DNA of 64,000 bases, taken from Nymphaea colorata. Taxonomy: Eukaryota > Streptophyta > Magnoliopsida > Nymphaeales > Nymphaeaceae. Location: positions 5,757,500-5,821,499 of the forward strand of contig NC_045149.1 of assembly GCF_008831285.2 (NCBI RefSeq). Reading direction: 5' to 3'. The position numbers and the translations under genes were made by a program. This document shows positions 24,439 to 34,565 of the stretch, in pieces. The notes beneath the pieces were generated by a model, which was given only the letters and a program-made list of their open reading frames with translations, did not search any database and was not told where the DNA came from. Every line of letters starts with the position of its first letter. Positions within the stretch are counted from its first letter, which is position 1.

Positions 24439-26100
24439 CTGCATCAGCAAAATGGAAATAAAAAATTTAGAATTTCTACCTCAACGAGAACAAGATTTTG
24501 ACAGAACTGGAGAAAAAATGTTTACGCAGCTAGCGTTGTCACTGACCCTCTGTTGAAACGTCTGATCAGTTTTAACCATTAAGCACTTGATTATTTGCCA
24601 GTGATTAGCCAACTAGAGGGACATATGCTGCTTGCAATGGGTAAAGACAGAAAATGAAAAAAATCTGCCAATCTTCAGACAGACTGCACATAGATCATAC
24701 ACTGAAATTAGTGTGCTTAACGCTACTTGAGTAAGGTGGATTTCATCAAAAGTTAGTTCAACAACCATAAAAGAACTTCGAAGCATATATGAGCTTAGTA
24801 TCAGGTAAAACTTCATGAAATTATCAGACTCAAATACAGGCCAACAGCACTGTGTGTAAATGCTCGACAGGGAAGAATGATGCTTCCAACTGAAAGGTTC
24901 ACTTCATGCAGAAAACCCTTGTATGAAAGAATGGGTGCGTGGGGAAAATAGTGCAGGCTAGTGAAACGAACAAAGCTGTTGATACAAGCATAGTTATACT
25001 GATGATATCCTGGACATATTGCACTGGTGAAGGTACAAACATATGTAGATGAAGGTACAAGTCAAAATTTGAACAAAAATACGTGGAGATGTCAGTCTTC
25101 CAAAGAAGCCAGTAATAGACAGATAAGCTTGATCGCTTATTCCATTTTTCTTCAATTTCCCACTGTATTTATATATGTGTGTCTGTGCGTGTGCACGCGT
25201 GCGGGCTGCCCAAACAGAAATGGTGGGAGTCGTAGAAGCAGCGGGCTGCCCAAACAGAAATGGTGGAGAAAAACGAACATATTTTTGGCAGAAGCAACAG
25301 GTTCATGAATCAACTGGTCCAGAATTTGTATTCTATCACGCATCTTCCAAAGAATTAGACCGAAACTATGAGTTTCTTGAGGGGCAACAAGTCAAAGACG
25401 TTTCGGGACAAGAAGAAATTGAACAAAACAATGGTTCAAACAATAAGAGATAAATTCAAACCAGCGATCTTCATCTCCTCCAAACCACAAAAGAAACAAA
25501 CCCCAATGCCTAAATAGCCCCACAGCAACGAGTTCCCACTGAGATGAGCGCTTAAAACCATCAAATTCACGAAACCACAAAAGAAAACGAATTACCACAA
25601 TCCACCAAGGCAAACAAAGAAAGGAACAAGTTCATCTGCCTAACTGAGAGAACCCCCTGAACTGAATTTCCTACATCAAGTGAAAGTGAAGCTCGGAAAG
25701 GAAAATGATCAACCACCAAACAGCTAAACGATGGAAAATCGAAGAAAAGAACAAAAAAAGAAGAAGAAGAAGCAGAAAACAGAAGCCCCAAGACACGCTA
25801 CATACTGCTTAATCGTATGGTTATCCGCTGAGAGCGTAACACCGCGGCCTGCCAGACACCTGAGGCCTGAACCCCACCCTTTTGATGCACAAAGCTCTCA
25901 GGGAAACACGGCCTCCTCTGGATGCTCGAACCGGTTCGTCTTCTCTCTGATCTAATTTCGTGTTGGAATTGGAGGCGAAACCTTCTTCAAATAATAATAT
26001 CAAAACGGATCCGTATTAGCCAGTTTGTTCAGTTGGTTTTGTTTTCTCGTTATTTTTAACATTCCAAGTTGAATTAAAACAATAAAATTCACAAGATACA
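24439..26100 (-). other. Upstream introns/5' region of the CHCH gene (inferred) and a small tandem duplication
   Basis: No domain-bearing frame was found on either strand. A tandem duplication with a 40-bp period starts at 25201 and 25241 (GCGGGCTGCCCAAACAGAAA). If the CHCH gene has a 5' exon it should lie here; a GC-richer stretch at 25810-25960 is the best place to look for its promoter or first exon. Confidence 0.3.
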
Positions 26101-26145
26101 AGAAATCTCGGCCTTTTGGCTAAGATCAAGTATACTTGTTCGTGT
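26101..26145 (+). ncRNA. U2 snRNA 5'-end look-alike (probable pseudogene fragment)
   Basis: The run TCTCGGCCTTTTGGCTAAGA followed by TCAAGT is the first stem-loop region of U2 snRNA, which is highly conserved in eukaryotes. The next conserved part, holding the GUAGUA branch-point recognition motif, is absent: the sequence goes straight to ATACTTGTTCGTGTTAAT. No plant upstream sequence element plus TATA box at the usual spacing is evident. This is best read as a truncated or chimeric U2-derived sequence and not a functional U2 gene. Confidence 0.5.
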
Positions 26146-26306
26146 TAATTTACTTGGGTGGCGGATACCATACGTATCCATCGGTTTAGCCCATTGTTTG
26201 CAATTCATAGTTGTAATGTGCCCAAGCTGCTTCGAGACTTGGATGGAGCATCACATATCTACAATTCAGAGTAGTGCTTACAAAAATTAAACTGATGACT
26301 TGTATA

Positions 26307-26468
26307 TCACCACTCTCCACTCTGCCAGTGTGACCAATTTGAAAAAATTATCAATATAATGAGAAGGGGGGTGGTGAAAAGAAGAATCTTGAAGAAGCTG
26401 AAGCCCTCCCCCTTTGCCGTTACCCTCGGTCCAAGGCTATTGTAGCATCTAAGACTCATCGCAGCCAT
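26307..26468 (-). CDS. Possible small ORF, 53 residues, unknown
   Basis: The ATG at 26468 sits in a favourable plant start context (ATATGGCTGCG), and CATATAAGGA about 80 bp upstream could act as a TATA element. The frame has a soluble N-terminus and a hydrophobic segment (about residues 24-41, LLFTTPLLIILIIF) that could span a membrane, and ends SHWQSGEW. No family is recognised, and a chance frame is equally possible. Confidence 0.15.
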   Translation of the reverse strand: MAAMSLRCYNSLGPRVTAKGEGFSFFKILLFTTPLLIILIIFSNWSHWQSGEW

Positions 26469-26519
26469 ATCTTTATATTTTTGAGTTGCTTGTCTTAAGT
26501 TGCTAATTTTAGTGGTCAA

Positions 26520-27600
26520 CTTTCTCGTGGGCTGTTGTCCTTATATGAGACTGCTACGAGCTCACAATCAACTTTTCAATGGTACTAACGATGTTGAAGT
26601 TGAATTATGTGTAGTAAAAAACCGGTCTGTGCAAGTTTGAGTTTTTTTAGAAAATTAGGAAAAAAGTAAATGCATTTTTTAAGAATTGGTGAGCTGCTTA
26701 TTTTCAAATGCCGATACTCTTAAGGAATTTAACTATAAGATAGTGGAGGATTAGTAAATTGGTTAATAAGGGGATTAGTGATCTTAAACAAGATTAATAT
26801 GTGATAAATTATCAGTTAAGTGTAGACTAACCTTAACTAATCTATATTTAATGTAAACTAAAGCATAATTGAAAGTCACTAAAACTTTGAGTTAAAATGT
26901 AAAAAGCTACAAATTATATACAATAATTGAAAAAAGTTAAAGAATCCCACCCCCTAGGAAGAGGGAGAGAAAGGGAGGATAGAAAGGGAAGAGAAGGGAG
27001 AGAGAAAGAAACAGAGAGAACCTTAGAAGCAGTCATCTAATAGTTTTTAGGCGGCTAAATGGTTAAAAATCAGAGTTTATTTTAGGTATGATACCCTAGG
27101 GTTTCCCCATTTGTTTTTAGAATTGATTTTGATTCGTTTAATGTGTAATTTCATGTTATATTTTAAGAATCATGCCTTTTTATATTGTTCTACATATTGG
27201 CATCTTTTGTTTTATGAAAAACATCGTAGATTGATATATTTTACAAAACCACAATGAAACAGTTTGTGAAATGACCTTTTTGGGGCTTGTTTTTCGAGAA
27301 ATTGACCTCACAGACTTGTTGTGTGAGTTGAATGATGATATATAGCTTGGACAAATTTTCTAGTCCAAACAATTTTGCCAATGGCTGGTGGCTAGTGGCT
27401 GCAAGCGGTCGCTGATCGGCCATGACCTAGCTAGACCATAGCCGGCGTGTGGCCAGGCACCGCCATTGGTCGTAAGCTCAACATATTTTGACTGCCTGAG
27501 GTGCACCCACAGACCTTGTCTCATTTGGAGTTTGTTTTGTGCATCAGAATAATTATCTTGCCATTTTGCCCTCATTTGTGTGACTGTAGGACTAGTGGTT
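26520..27600. other. Intergenic, no gene recognised
   Basis: AT-rich with a purine-rich patch at 26950-27030. Overlapping minus-strand frames at 27241-27575 show no recognisable domain. Confidence 0.4.
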
Positions 27601-29106
27601 GTCGTTTGACTGCTGAAGTGTATGACAATGAAATATTTTAATGATTCTCCCCAAAGAATGTAGGAATTGAAATTTTATCTGTTGTCTAACCTGTTTTGAA
27701 TATTGTTACGTGCTATTTACACATGCATACTATGAATTAGTATGTGAGTATACTTTAGACATCTGATAGGTGGAGATTGGAGTCACGGCTGGCGCCATTG
27801 TGATATACAGATTAGTTGGACCTCTATAAGAGGCTTGATAGGTGGTACATCTGCAAATAAACAGACTTAGCTTGTGGCTGCCTGATTATGATTTCAAGTA
27901 TATGAGTCTAACTGTGATATATGTATGTGTGTGTGTGTCGAATATGTGTTGTCTTGATGCAATCTTCTGTTTTTTAGTTTATAATTAATGATCAGATATT
28001 GAGGGCTTGAGCATGAGCTCGAATAGCCTAGGGCCGGATTTACTATGAATGGACTATACTGAATGTATTATGTATATCTATCCCACTATAAAAGGGGTTA
28101 GGTGGGCAGCATATGGGCCAAGGTTCCAAGAACAGACTTACCAAGAACAAACTATATTCTGGGGTACTCCTCACCGGGCTACTAGCCAAGAACCCATTCT
28201 CAGATAGAGTACGAGACCGCTTCTGCACCAGTTATAGTTAATCTCAACCTTGTTGTGAGGGTTACCCCATGTTTTACTATTTTCCAGTGACTCATTTGTT
28301 CTGTGTGATGACCGTAAGCTGTGCAAAAGTATTGTGGAGCCCTACATTCTATTCAGAAGTTACGTCATTGTTCAATGATCAGAGTTATATATTTGAATGT
28401 GCACCCTATGCCGTGTTGACCATTTATTGCTTAGATAGAGTACATGGCACGTTCAAGTATTTATTGTTCTACCTAAGTTTTTTATACATGAATGGATAAT
28501 GTATGTTTAGTGCCTCAGGGATAGGCCATACTCACAAATATCTCTGATGCTTATTGTTATTTGGTTTCAAGTACTCAACTTGAGAAGGGCAGCTCCTTGT
28601 GATTATAAAGCTGTCGGAATAGAGGATGATCCTTGGGCAGTGCGACTGACACTAATCCTTGGCCATTTTGGTCGTGGGCATGTTTTTTGTACATATAGCC
28701 TTATAGTTTGATGCCCTTCTGCTTAGTTACTATGCTATGATTTATCATGTGGTTAGGGGCTATTATTGTACATGCTATGTATGTTTTACATAGTACACCC
28801 ACTTCTTCCTCACTCTGATAGAGTAGAGCACATATTTGCCTAGCCTCGATCGAGCCATGTGCCAATTATGCTAACCAATTTGTTCCATATGACAGGCATG
28901 GTTCTGTAGTCAAAGCACCTTCATTACTTTTGTGTACCCATCACACATTAAACAAAACCCTTTCATGCGAGCTTTTATATTGTGATGTAGATCATGTCTT
29001 GCTCTTTGCCAATTATGAAAGAAAATCTGATAGGCTATGCATGCGTCACACGTGTTGCACCATGTTTGTATGAAATGTATGGTGATTGGCAGCGTCCTTA
29101 TAAAAG
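27601..29106 (+). mobile_element. LTR-like stretch ending at a tRNA-Met-type primer site
   Basis: The composition and phrases such as GGGATAGGCCATACTCACAA resemble plant Gypsy LTRs, and no gene frame is present. Its right end is set by the motif at 29107-29122, which looks like a primer-binding site. The left end cannot be seen; CTATAAAAGGGGTTAGGTGG at about 28084-28103 could be the LTR promoter TATA box. Confidence 0.45.
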
Positions 29107-29122
29107 TTAGTATTAGAGCACC
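29107..29122 (+). other. Primer-binding-site-like motif (initiator tRNA-Met type)
   Basis: TTAGTATTAGAGCACC differs at two positions from the usual plant LTR-retroelement primer site TTGGTATCAGAGC plus trailing bases. It marks the LTR/internal boundary of a plus-strand retroelement whose coding part has mostly been lost. Confidence 0.5.
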
Positions 29123-29504
29123 CCTCTATCCCTGAGACTGGCAAACGATCCCGAGCACCGCCAGCCAAGTGAGATTAGTAGTGCTAATTTAATTCAATAT
29201 TGTTGTTGTTGTTACTCTATGTTGTCTTGACTCGTAAGTATTATTCACAATGTTGTACTATAACCGAGCACATATTTGCCTGGCAACACTATTTTGGCCA
29301 TGTTTTGGAACCGCAAAGGGAAAGAGTCCAAACTGGTGAAGGTTCTACATGGAGTACCTATTCCCCGGGAAAATTATCATTGGCCTTTAGTTCTTCGGCT
29401 AATGGGAAATCAACCAACTGATCTACCAATGCTCGTCTTTTAATGAATTTCTAAGATGTGTACTCTAAATCGTGCTATATATGAGGAATACTTTCCACTT
29501 AGCA
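29123..29504 (+). other. Short internal remnant downstream of the primer site
   Basis: Frames are broken; no gag or pol motif can be named. It stops at the direct repeat beginning at 29505. Confidence 0.3.
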
Positions 29505-29823
29505 ATTCTCTCATTGATAAACTGCACCAAGATACACTTGGGGATTTAATATAGGATTTCTTAACCTAACATAGACCAGCATGTAGTGTCTAAGATTTTA
29601 ACACATCTATACGATGCCAAACATGTTTCTCCATCAAAGTATCTATTCTTATGTTGTGCAAAGGTTTTGTTGTTATTGTAAATTGCATGTTAGTTTTGCA
29701 GCCTTTTTCATATTATGCCAGCAATCTGCCACAAGCTAAATTATTTACAAAGATGTATAATAGTAAGGGTGTGCCAAAACTGATGGTTGAACAACTGGTG
29801 GTTGGAGTAAGTGTTGTTTGATC
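29505..29823. repeat. Direct repeat, left copy (0.32 kb)
   Basis: Nearly identical to 32423-32745 in the same orientation, with scattered substitutions and small indels. Both copies end TGTTGTTTGATC. Read on the minus strand, the part near 29800 encodes QHLLQPPVVQPSV, which resembles the Pro/Gln-rich linker between Copia integrase and reverse transcriptase. Confidence 0.85.
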
Positions 29824-31390
29824 AGTGTTGGGCCCTACAAATCACAGTGAATTCTTTCAAAAGACACTTGAGAATGTTCTTCAATATCAAGAAAAGGAAG
29901 TCGACTCATTTTTCCTAATTGACAACTCTCACAAACATGCATGATAACATTCTTAGAGGACACATGAATCATATTTTATTTCTGTAAGAAACTTATTACT
30001 TGAGAATGAGTATGGTCAAGTCTCTCATGCCACATACTTCTATTTGCAGACTTGAATCGGTTGGAGAAGAGAGCTAGATGTCCTTCACGCTGGAGTCCAT
30101 AGAGATCACCAACTCTAGTTTCCGTTGCCATCGTTTTGTTGCTCACTTGATCCTTTATCACAAAGCCGCTAGCATCAAACATAACAAAGTATGGGATACC
30201 ATATGTCAATTGACTAACGGAAAGAAGATTCTTTTTGATTTCTAGAATGACCAAGACGTTATTTAGAGTAAGCGTTTGACGACTAGTAGAAATCTTGGCC
30301 ATTCCAGTATGAGTAGTATACAGTTTTTCACCATTGCCAACCATCACTTTTTCATTTCCATAATATTTTTGTATGGAATAAAGATTACGTGGATTATCTG
30401 TGATATGATTGGATGCACCCGTGTCTGCAAACCAAGTTTGATCTTGTCCATCAGAAATCTTTAAGGCAGCAAGGGCCTTTGGAATATCTTCAGCTTGGAA
30501 AGCTTGATTAAATCTGTGCCAGTAATTTAATGCCACATGATTTGGTTTATTGCAAATCTGACACAATATTCCTTTATAGGGATTTGCAGGTTGTTTCTCC
30601 TTCTTTGGATCACTTTGTTTGAGAATTTCTGCTCATATTATTGCTAGCTTGAGAGAAGCCTCTTCCTGCTGAATTGAAATTACGCCTATTGGGTTTATTG
30701 TATGTGTGTGGCTGTTGATGTTGTTGTGCAACAAATGCTGAGTGATGATTTATTCCAGCCTTTTCAGCATGAAGAGCTCACATGGTCTCATGTGCCTACA
30801 ATAGAGCAACAACTTCTGTGTATTGCATGGTAGGAGGCCGTGTGAGCATGGAGGTGACAAAAGCCTCATAGCCACTAAGCCATTTAATAACCAGAACACC
30901 TTGTATTAATCAGAAATAGGGTTGCCTATGGCAGCCAACTCATGGCAAATAGCCTTAAACTCTCTTATATTCTGAGCAACAGATAAATCCTTTTTTCAAT
31001 GAAGCTGTAATCGTTGGGTTAACATGAATTCACACTCTCTTGATTCATGAGCAAAGGTAGTAATAAGGGCATCCCAAACTTCTTTTGTTGTCTCCAAGAC
31101 AACAACTAAACCAAGGACCTCTTTTGAGAGTGTTCCATTGATCCATCTCCTTAGGAGACAGTCTGATTTTTTTCATTCAAGAAAATAACATTCTCAACAA
31201 ACTCATTATTCCTAATTATAAATTCAGCAGGTTTGGGATGATTTCCATTAATAAAACCACACATATTCTGACTTTCAATAAGACCAAGGAGCTGAGTCTT
31301 CCATAGTAGGAAGTTCGATTAAGTCAGCTTCAAAGAAACAAAGTTTGCGACGTTGAGATTATAGAGATAAGGGTACTTAGCTGCTTCCAT
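29824..31390 (-). pseudogene. Copia-type gag-protease-integrase remnant
   Basis: Read on the minus strand from 31390 down. A gag region (about 31390-30600) shows NVANFVSLKL, WKTQLLGLIESQ and FINGNHPKPAEF in shifting frames. A zinc knuckle follows, CQICNKPNHVALNYWHRF, whose last Cys is Tyr. An aspartic protease signature lies in WFADTGASNHIT (near 30420). The GAG-pre-integrase motif SMWHERLDH is at about 30000, followed by the integrase zinc-finger part CESCQLGKMSRLPF near 29920. The next motif, FERIHCDLWGP, has a stop in place of Trp, and then the reading jumps directly into linker-type sequence at the left direct repeat. The integrase core, reverse transcriptase and RNase H are missing. With these frameshifts, stops and deletion the element is dead. 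Confidence 0.9.
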
Positions 31391-32058
31391 GTTCTGCTGA
31401 TTGATTGTGGTGTTTCAATAAAATTGCACGTCTGTCCTTGACACCAATATTTAGTTCCTGTGGAGAAGAAAGTTGCAGCACGACAGGCGGTTGGAACTCA
31501 AATGATTTTTTTCGACTCTGATCACCAAATAGGTCGAGTTTAGAGGTGTTGGAATCGCAACAGAGAGCTTGTCCTTCTTGTAAAATCTCGGCTTGTGGAG
31601 ATAATGCCGGTTGATAGAACAGGGACAAAAATCAGTGATGCCCTGTTTTGCAGCAGGAGAGGCAGTCAGAAATTTGATGATTCCAGCCGGCTCCGGTCAC
31701 CAATCTGGTCAAGCTAAGAGCCGTTGGATCTGCAACAGATAGGCGGTCCTTCCTGTAAAATCTCAGACTGGGAGATTGCCTGTGGAGATAACGCCGGTCG
31801 ATGGAATGAAAGGGTGACAAGCACGTTGCCCTATTCTTCCTTTTCCTCAACCGGCGATGCTCAAAAATTCGAGCAGTCTCTCCTTGATGCTCCAAAAATT
31901 TTGCAAATGCTCTGGAGAGATCTACAGACAATCAGGAGTCATTTGAACTCCTGCTCGACTGCTAGAAGGATCAAATTTGGCAACGCTAGCAGAAGTCGTT
32001 GCCGTGAATAGATGGAACTTTCTTTGTTCTTCCTCTATTTCACGACTGCTTCAAAGGA
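31391..32058 (-). mobile_element. Copia 5' leader with an internal duplication
   Basis: This lies between the gag remnant and the primer site. Phrases recur at about 31571-31660 and 31745-31840 (TGTAAAATCTC, TGTGGAGATAA, GCCGGT) and in the reverse complement of other leader parts, so the leader has been tandemly expanded. The frames here (31377-31628 and 31632-31931 on the minus strand) are leader sequence and not gag. Confidence 0.6.
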
Positions 32059-32070
32059 GCTCTCATACCA
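32059..32070 (-). other. Copia primer-binding site
   Basis: The minus strand reads TGGTATGAGAGC, one base from the usual TGGTATCAGAGC complementary to initiator tRNA-Met. It fixes the orientation (minus) of the Copia element and places its 5' LTR to the right, from 32071 onward. Confidence 0.75.
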
Positions 32071-32422
32071 TAAGAACAAAAGAGAGAAACTCATATATAA
32101 CGTGGTTCGTTACTCTGTACCTACGTCCACGGTAGCTCTCAAAAGTATGAGAGACACACTATGTGCATCGTTTAAATAATATAGGATGTATGACAAGGAG
32201 ATTTACATTTAATGTTTATCCCATCATTCTCCTTGATTTCAGCCTTGGAGGTTACAGTCACAATCTCCTTGATTTTAGCCTTGGAGGTTACAGTATTATG
32301 AGAGATTTTAGCAACAGCAGTTTCATCTATAACATTAGCTAAGCCAGCCTGCTTGGTGGTGATTTTGGCAACTTCATTATTGTCAACACTATCATCACAT
32401 TGTTTCTTTTCTTATCGTTAAG
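32071..32422 (-). mobile_element. Copia 5' LTR (R/U5 part)
   Basis: On the minus strand this ends ...CGTGGACGTAGG, ...AACGAACCACGTTATATATG, ...TTTTGTTC just before the primer site. That arrangement is typical of plant Copia LTRs, and similar wording occurs in the LTR at 37150-37190. A roughly 45-bp phrase ending GCCTTGGAGGTTACAGT is present twice (32232-32260 and 32268-32294). The outer LTR end and the matching 3' LTR were not found. Confidence 0.6.
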
Positions 32423-32745
32423 ATTCTCTCATTGAGAAACTGCACCAAGATATACTTGAGGGGATTTAATATAGAAATCACCTTAACCTAACATAGCCCA
32501 ACATGTAGTGTCTAAGATTTTAACACATCTATACGATGCCAAACATGTTTCTCCATCAAAGTATCTGTTCTTATGTTGTGCAAAGTTTTGTTGTCATTGT
32601 AAATTGCATGTTAGTTTTGCAGCCTTTTTCATATTATGCCAGCAATCTGCCACAAGCTAACTTATTTACAAAGATGTATGACAGTAAGGGTTGTGCAAAA
32701 ACTGATGGTTGAACAACTGGTGGTTGGAGTAAGTGTTGTTTGATC
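32423..32745. repeat. Direct repeat, right copy (0.32 kb)
   Basis: Pairs with 29505-29823. Here the linker-type reading on the minus strand is continuous with 32746-33010, so this copy preserves more of the parent sequence than the left one. Confidence 0.85.
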
Positions 32746-33010
32746 TGGTCTAGATACTGTTTAGTTTGTGTAGATTGAAAATGAATATCTTGATTGCATG
32801 GATCATCTCTTGTAGACTGCATAGCTCCTTTAATTTCATTGGGGCTGACATGTCAATAATGGCATTTGGTTTTGCTGAATCTACATAGGTGCCCTTGTTA
32901 CTTGCAGGTGCCCTTGTTACTTGCGTGACTCGACACCAAACACACATTTCTGTAGATTGTGCCTCACCTTGTACAATCACTTCAAGATTGATCATATTCA
33001 ATGGAACTAG
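32746..33010 (-). pseudogene. Copia pol linker remnant
   Basis: A minus-strand frame covering 33016-32750 is followed, after a frame change, by DDPCNQDIHFQSTQTKQYLD and the PVVQPSV stretch. This has the character of the variable region between Copia integrase and reverse transcriptase. No catalytic motif is present. A short tandem duplication (GGTGCCCTTGTTACTTGC) lies at about 32889-32924. Confidence 0.45.
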
Positions 33011-33899
33011 GAACATGAAGTGTTGTTGAAGGGTGCCTTACTATGACATTGGCAACAAGATGTTAGACAAAATATTTTTATATGGCGTTTGGATAGCCAA
33101 TGGCTTTATAAGGCAATGAAACATTCTAAACACAATGGAAGAAAAAAAGGGATTAGGGCACAATCCATATGCCACTAAAAATGGGAAATTTTCCCTCCGT
33201 CTTCCTCTCTCTTCACAAGCTTCGATTTTTTTTATCACTCTTCATACTCTTCATTTGGAACACAGCGATATCGATTTCTTCTCAACTGTGATTTCTGACT
33301 TCATCCCTCAATCTTATGATTCAAATGATCAACGCCTTACCCCTCAGCTAGTTGATTGCCACCAAAGGAGCGTCAAAGATGCACATGTAGGTCGGTCTTC
33401 GCTTTTGCCTTTTGAGTTTTTTCTTCTAAAAGCCATGTGTCCATGATTTGATGGAAAGCATGCATGCACAGGGGTGGAGCCAAGATTTTTTTCAGGGGCA
33501 GCCAAATGGTCTGCAGGTTGGGCCAAACGGTTCGTGGGTAGGGCCAAGAGGAGCAACGAGTCGAGTCAAACTAAAAAATTTGATTTTTTCAATATATAAA
33601 AAAAAAATTCTGCGCTCACTCGGGCCACGACCCAGGCAGGCCCCCCCTCATGCATCATCCAAAGGTTCATTCATTTGTTTTATATTCAGAAATTCCTCTC
33701 AAGTTTTGATGCTTTTTTTAGAATAGATTATTTATCATTCTTTCTGGTCATTATAGCTTTTGAACAGGAAACTTTCTTCGACCATATGAGCTAGGGTTAT
33801 TGTTAGTTGTCCGGTTGCTTGTGTACAAACATACAAAACGATTTTGCTTTTTCAGAGATCAAGAATTTTGTTTTATCTTATTTTCGGTTCTAATAAGTT
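33011..33899. other. Repeat-derived intergenic stretch
   Basis: From 33474 the text GGGGTGGAGCCAAGATTTTT ... ends near 33650 in GGCAGGCCCCCCC. This is a widespread kind of short plant repeat with GGGGCGGAGCC-like ends. Frames elsewhere in the stretch show no recognised domain. Confidence 0.45.
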
Positions 33900-34565
33900 A
33901 AGTTGTCATTAGAAAATGGGAATATACATGCCTCTTGTTTCTCTAAGGTATTGAATGAAGATTTGGCCATCCTTCTTAAACTTGAGCGTCCCGAGTCGAT
34001 GGAGCTCTTCTTGGCAAATGTATTGGCTAATTGTTTTTCTCTTTACAGCTGGAAAGTGATCTGCTTTAAAACCTTCTGTTTTATCCATTTTTGAAAAAAA
34101 AATGTTGTAGCCTTTTGCTTGCATCTTTTGCCACATTTCAATAGCCATAGCAAAAAAGGGCTCACCCTCGTGCAAACCAAAGCGCATGACCACATTCCAT
34201 GATGAAGAAATGGTCAATAGATATTGCGGTTAAATGATCAGCAACAAGTGCCATAATGCCTGATCTGTTTATAAAAAATTAGTAGGCCATCCTTTACTTG
34301 AAGGTTCCACCACTTGTCCTCACCATGCATGAAACTGTCATCTTAATACAGAAAAAGGATGTCTTAAATAATGTTACTTTAATTCCTTTACCTTATATTT
34401 TGTAACGCGAATGAGTAGTGAGTAGAGAAACAATTGCCATTGAACTTGCAGCTTTAAACCAGGATACCAAGGGACTAGCAGTTTTTACACCAAGTTCTTC
34501 AGCCAACCTCAAACAGAGTAGGTTCTGTGTTGCATCAGTTAAGGAGAGAGCACGAGAATTTTCAT
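33900..34565 (-). pseudogene. Gene fragment of unknown family
   Basis: The minus strand shows coding-like text in pieces. About 34565-34395 reads LHENSRALSLTDATQNLLCL, continuing RLAEELGVKTASPLVSWFKA. After a probable intron, 34270-34180 reads GIMALVADHLTAISIDHFFI and then MECGHALWFARG before a stop. A frame shift then leads to further text with FAMAIEMWQKMQAKGYN. The codon texture looks like conserved host exons and not a transposon. I do not recognise the family, and the in-frame stops suggest a pseudogene or a captured fragment. Confidence 0.4.

Noticed and set aside
29505-32745. Interpreting the 0.32-kb direct repeat as the two LTRs of the Copia element
   Set aside because: The primer site lies next to 32071-32422, not next to the repeat, and the repeats read as pol linker sequence.
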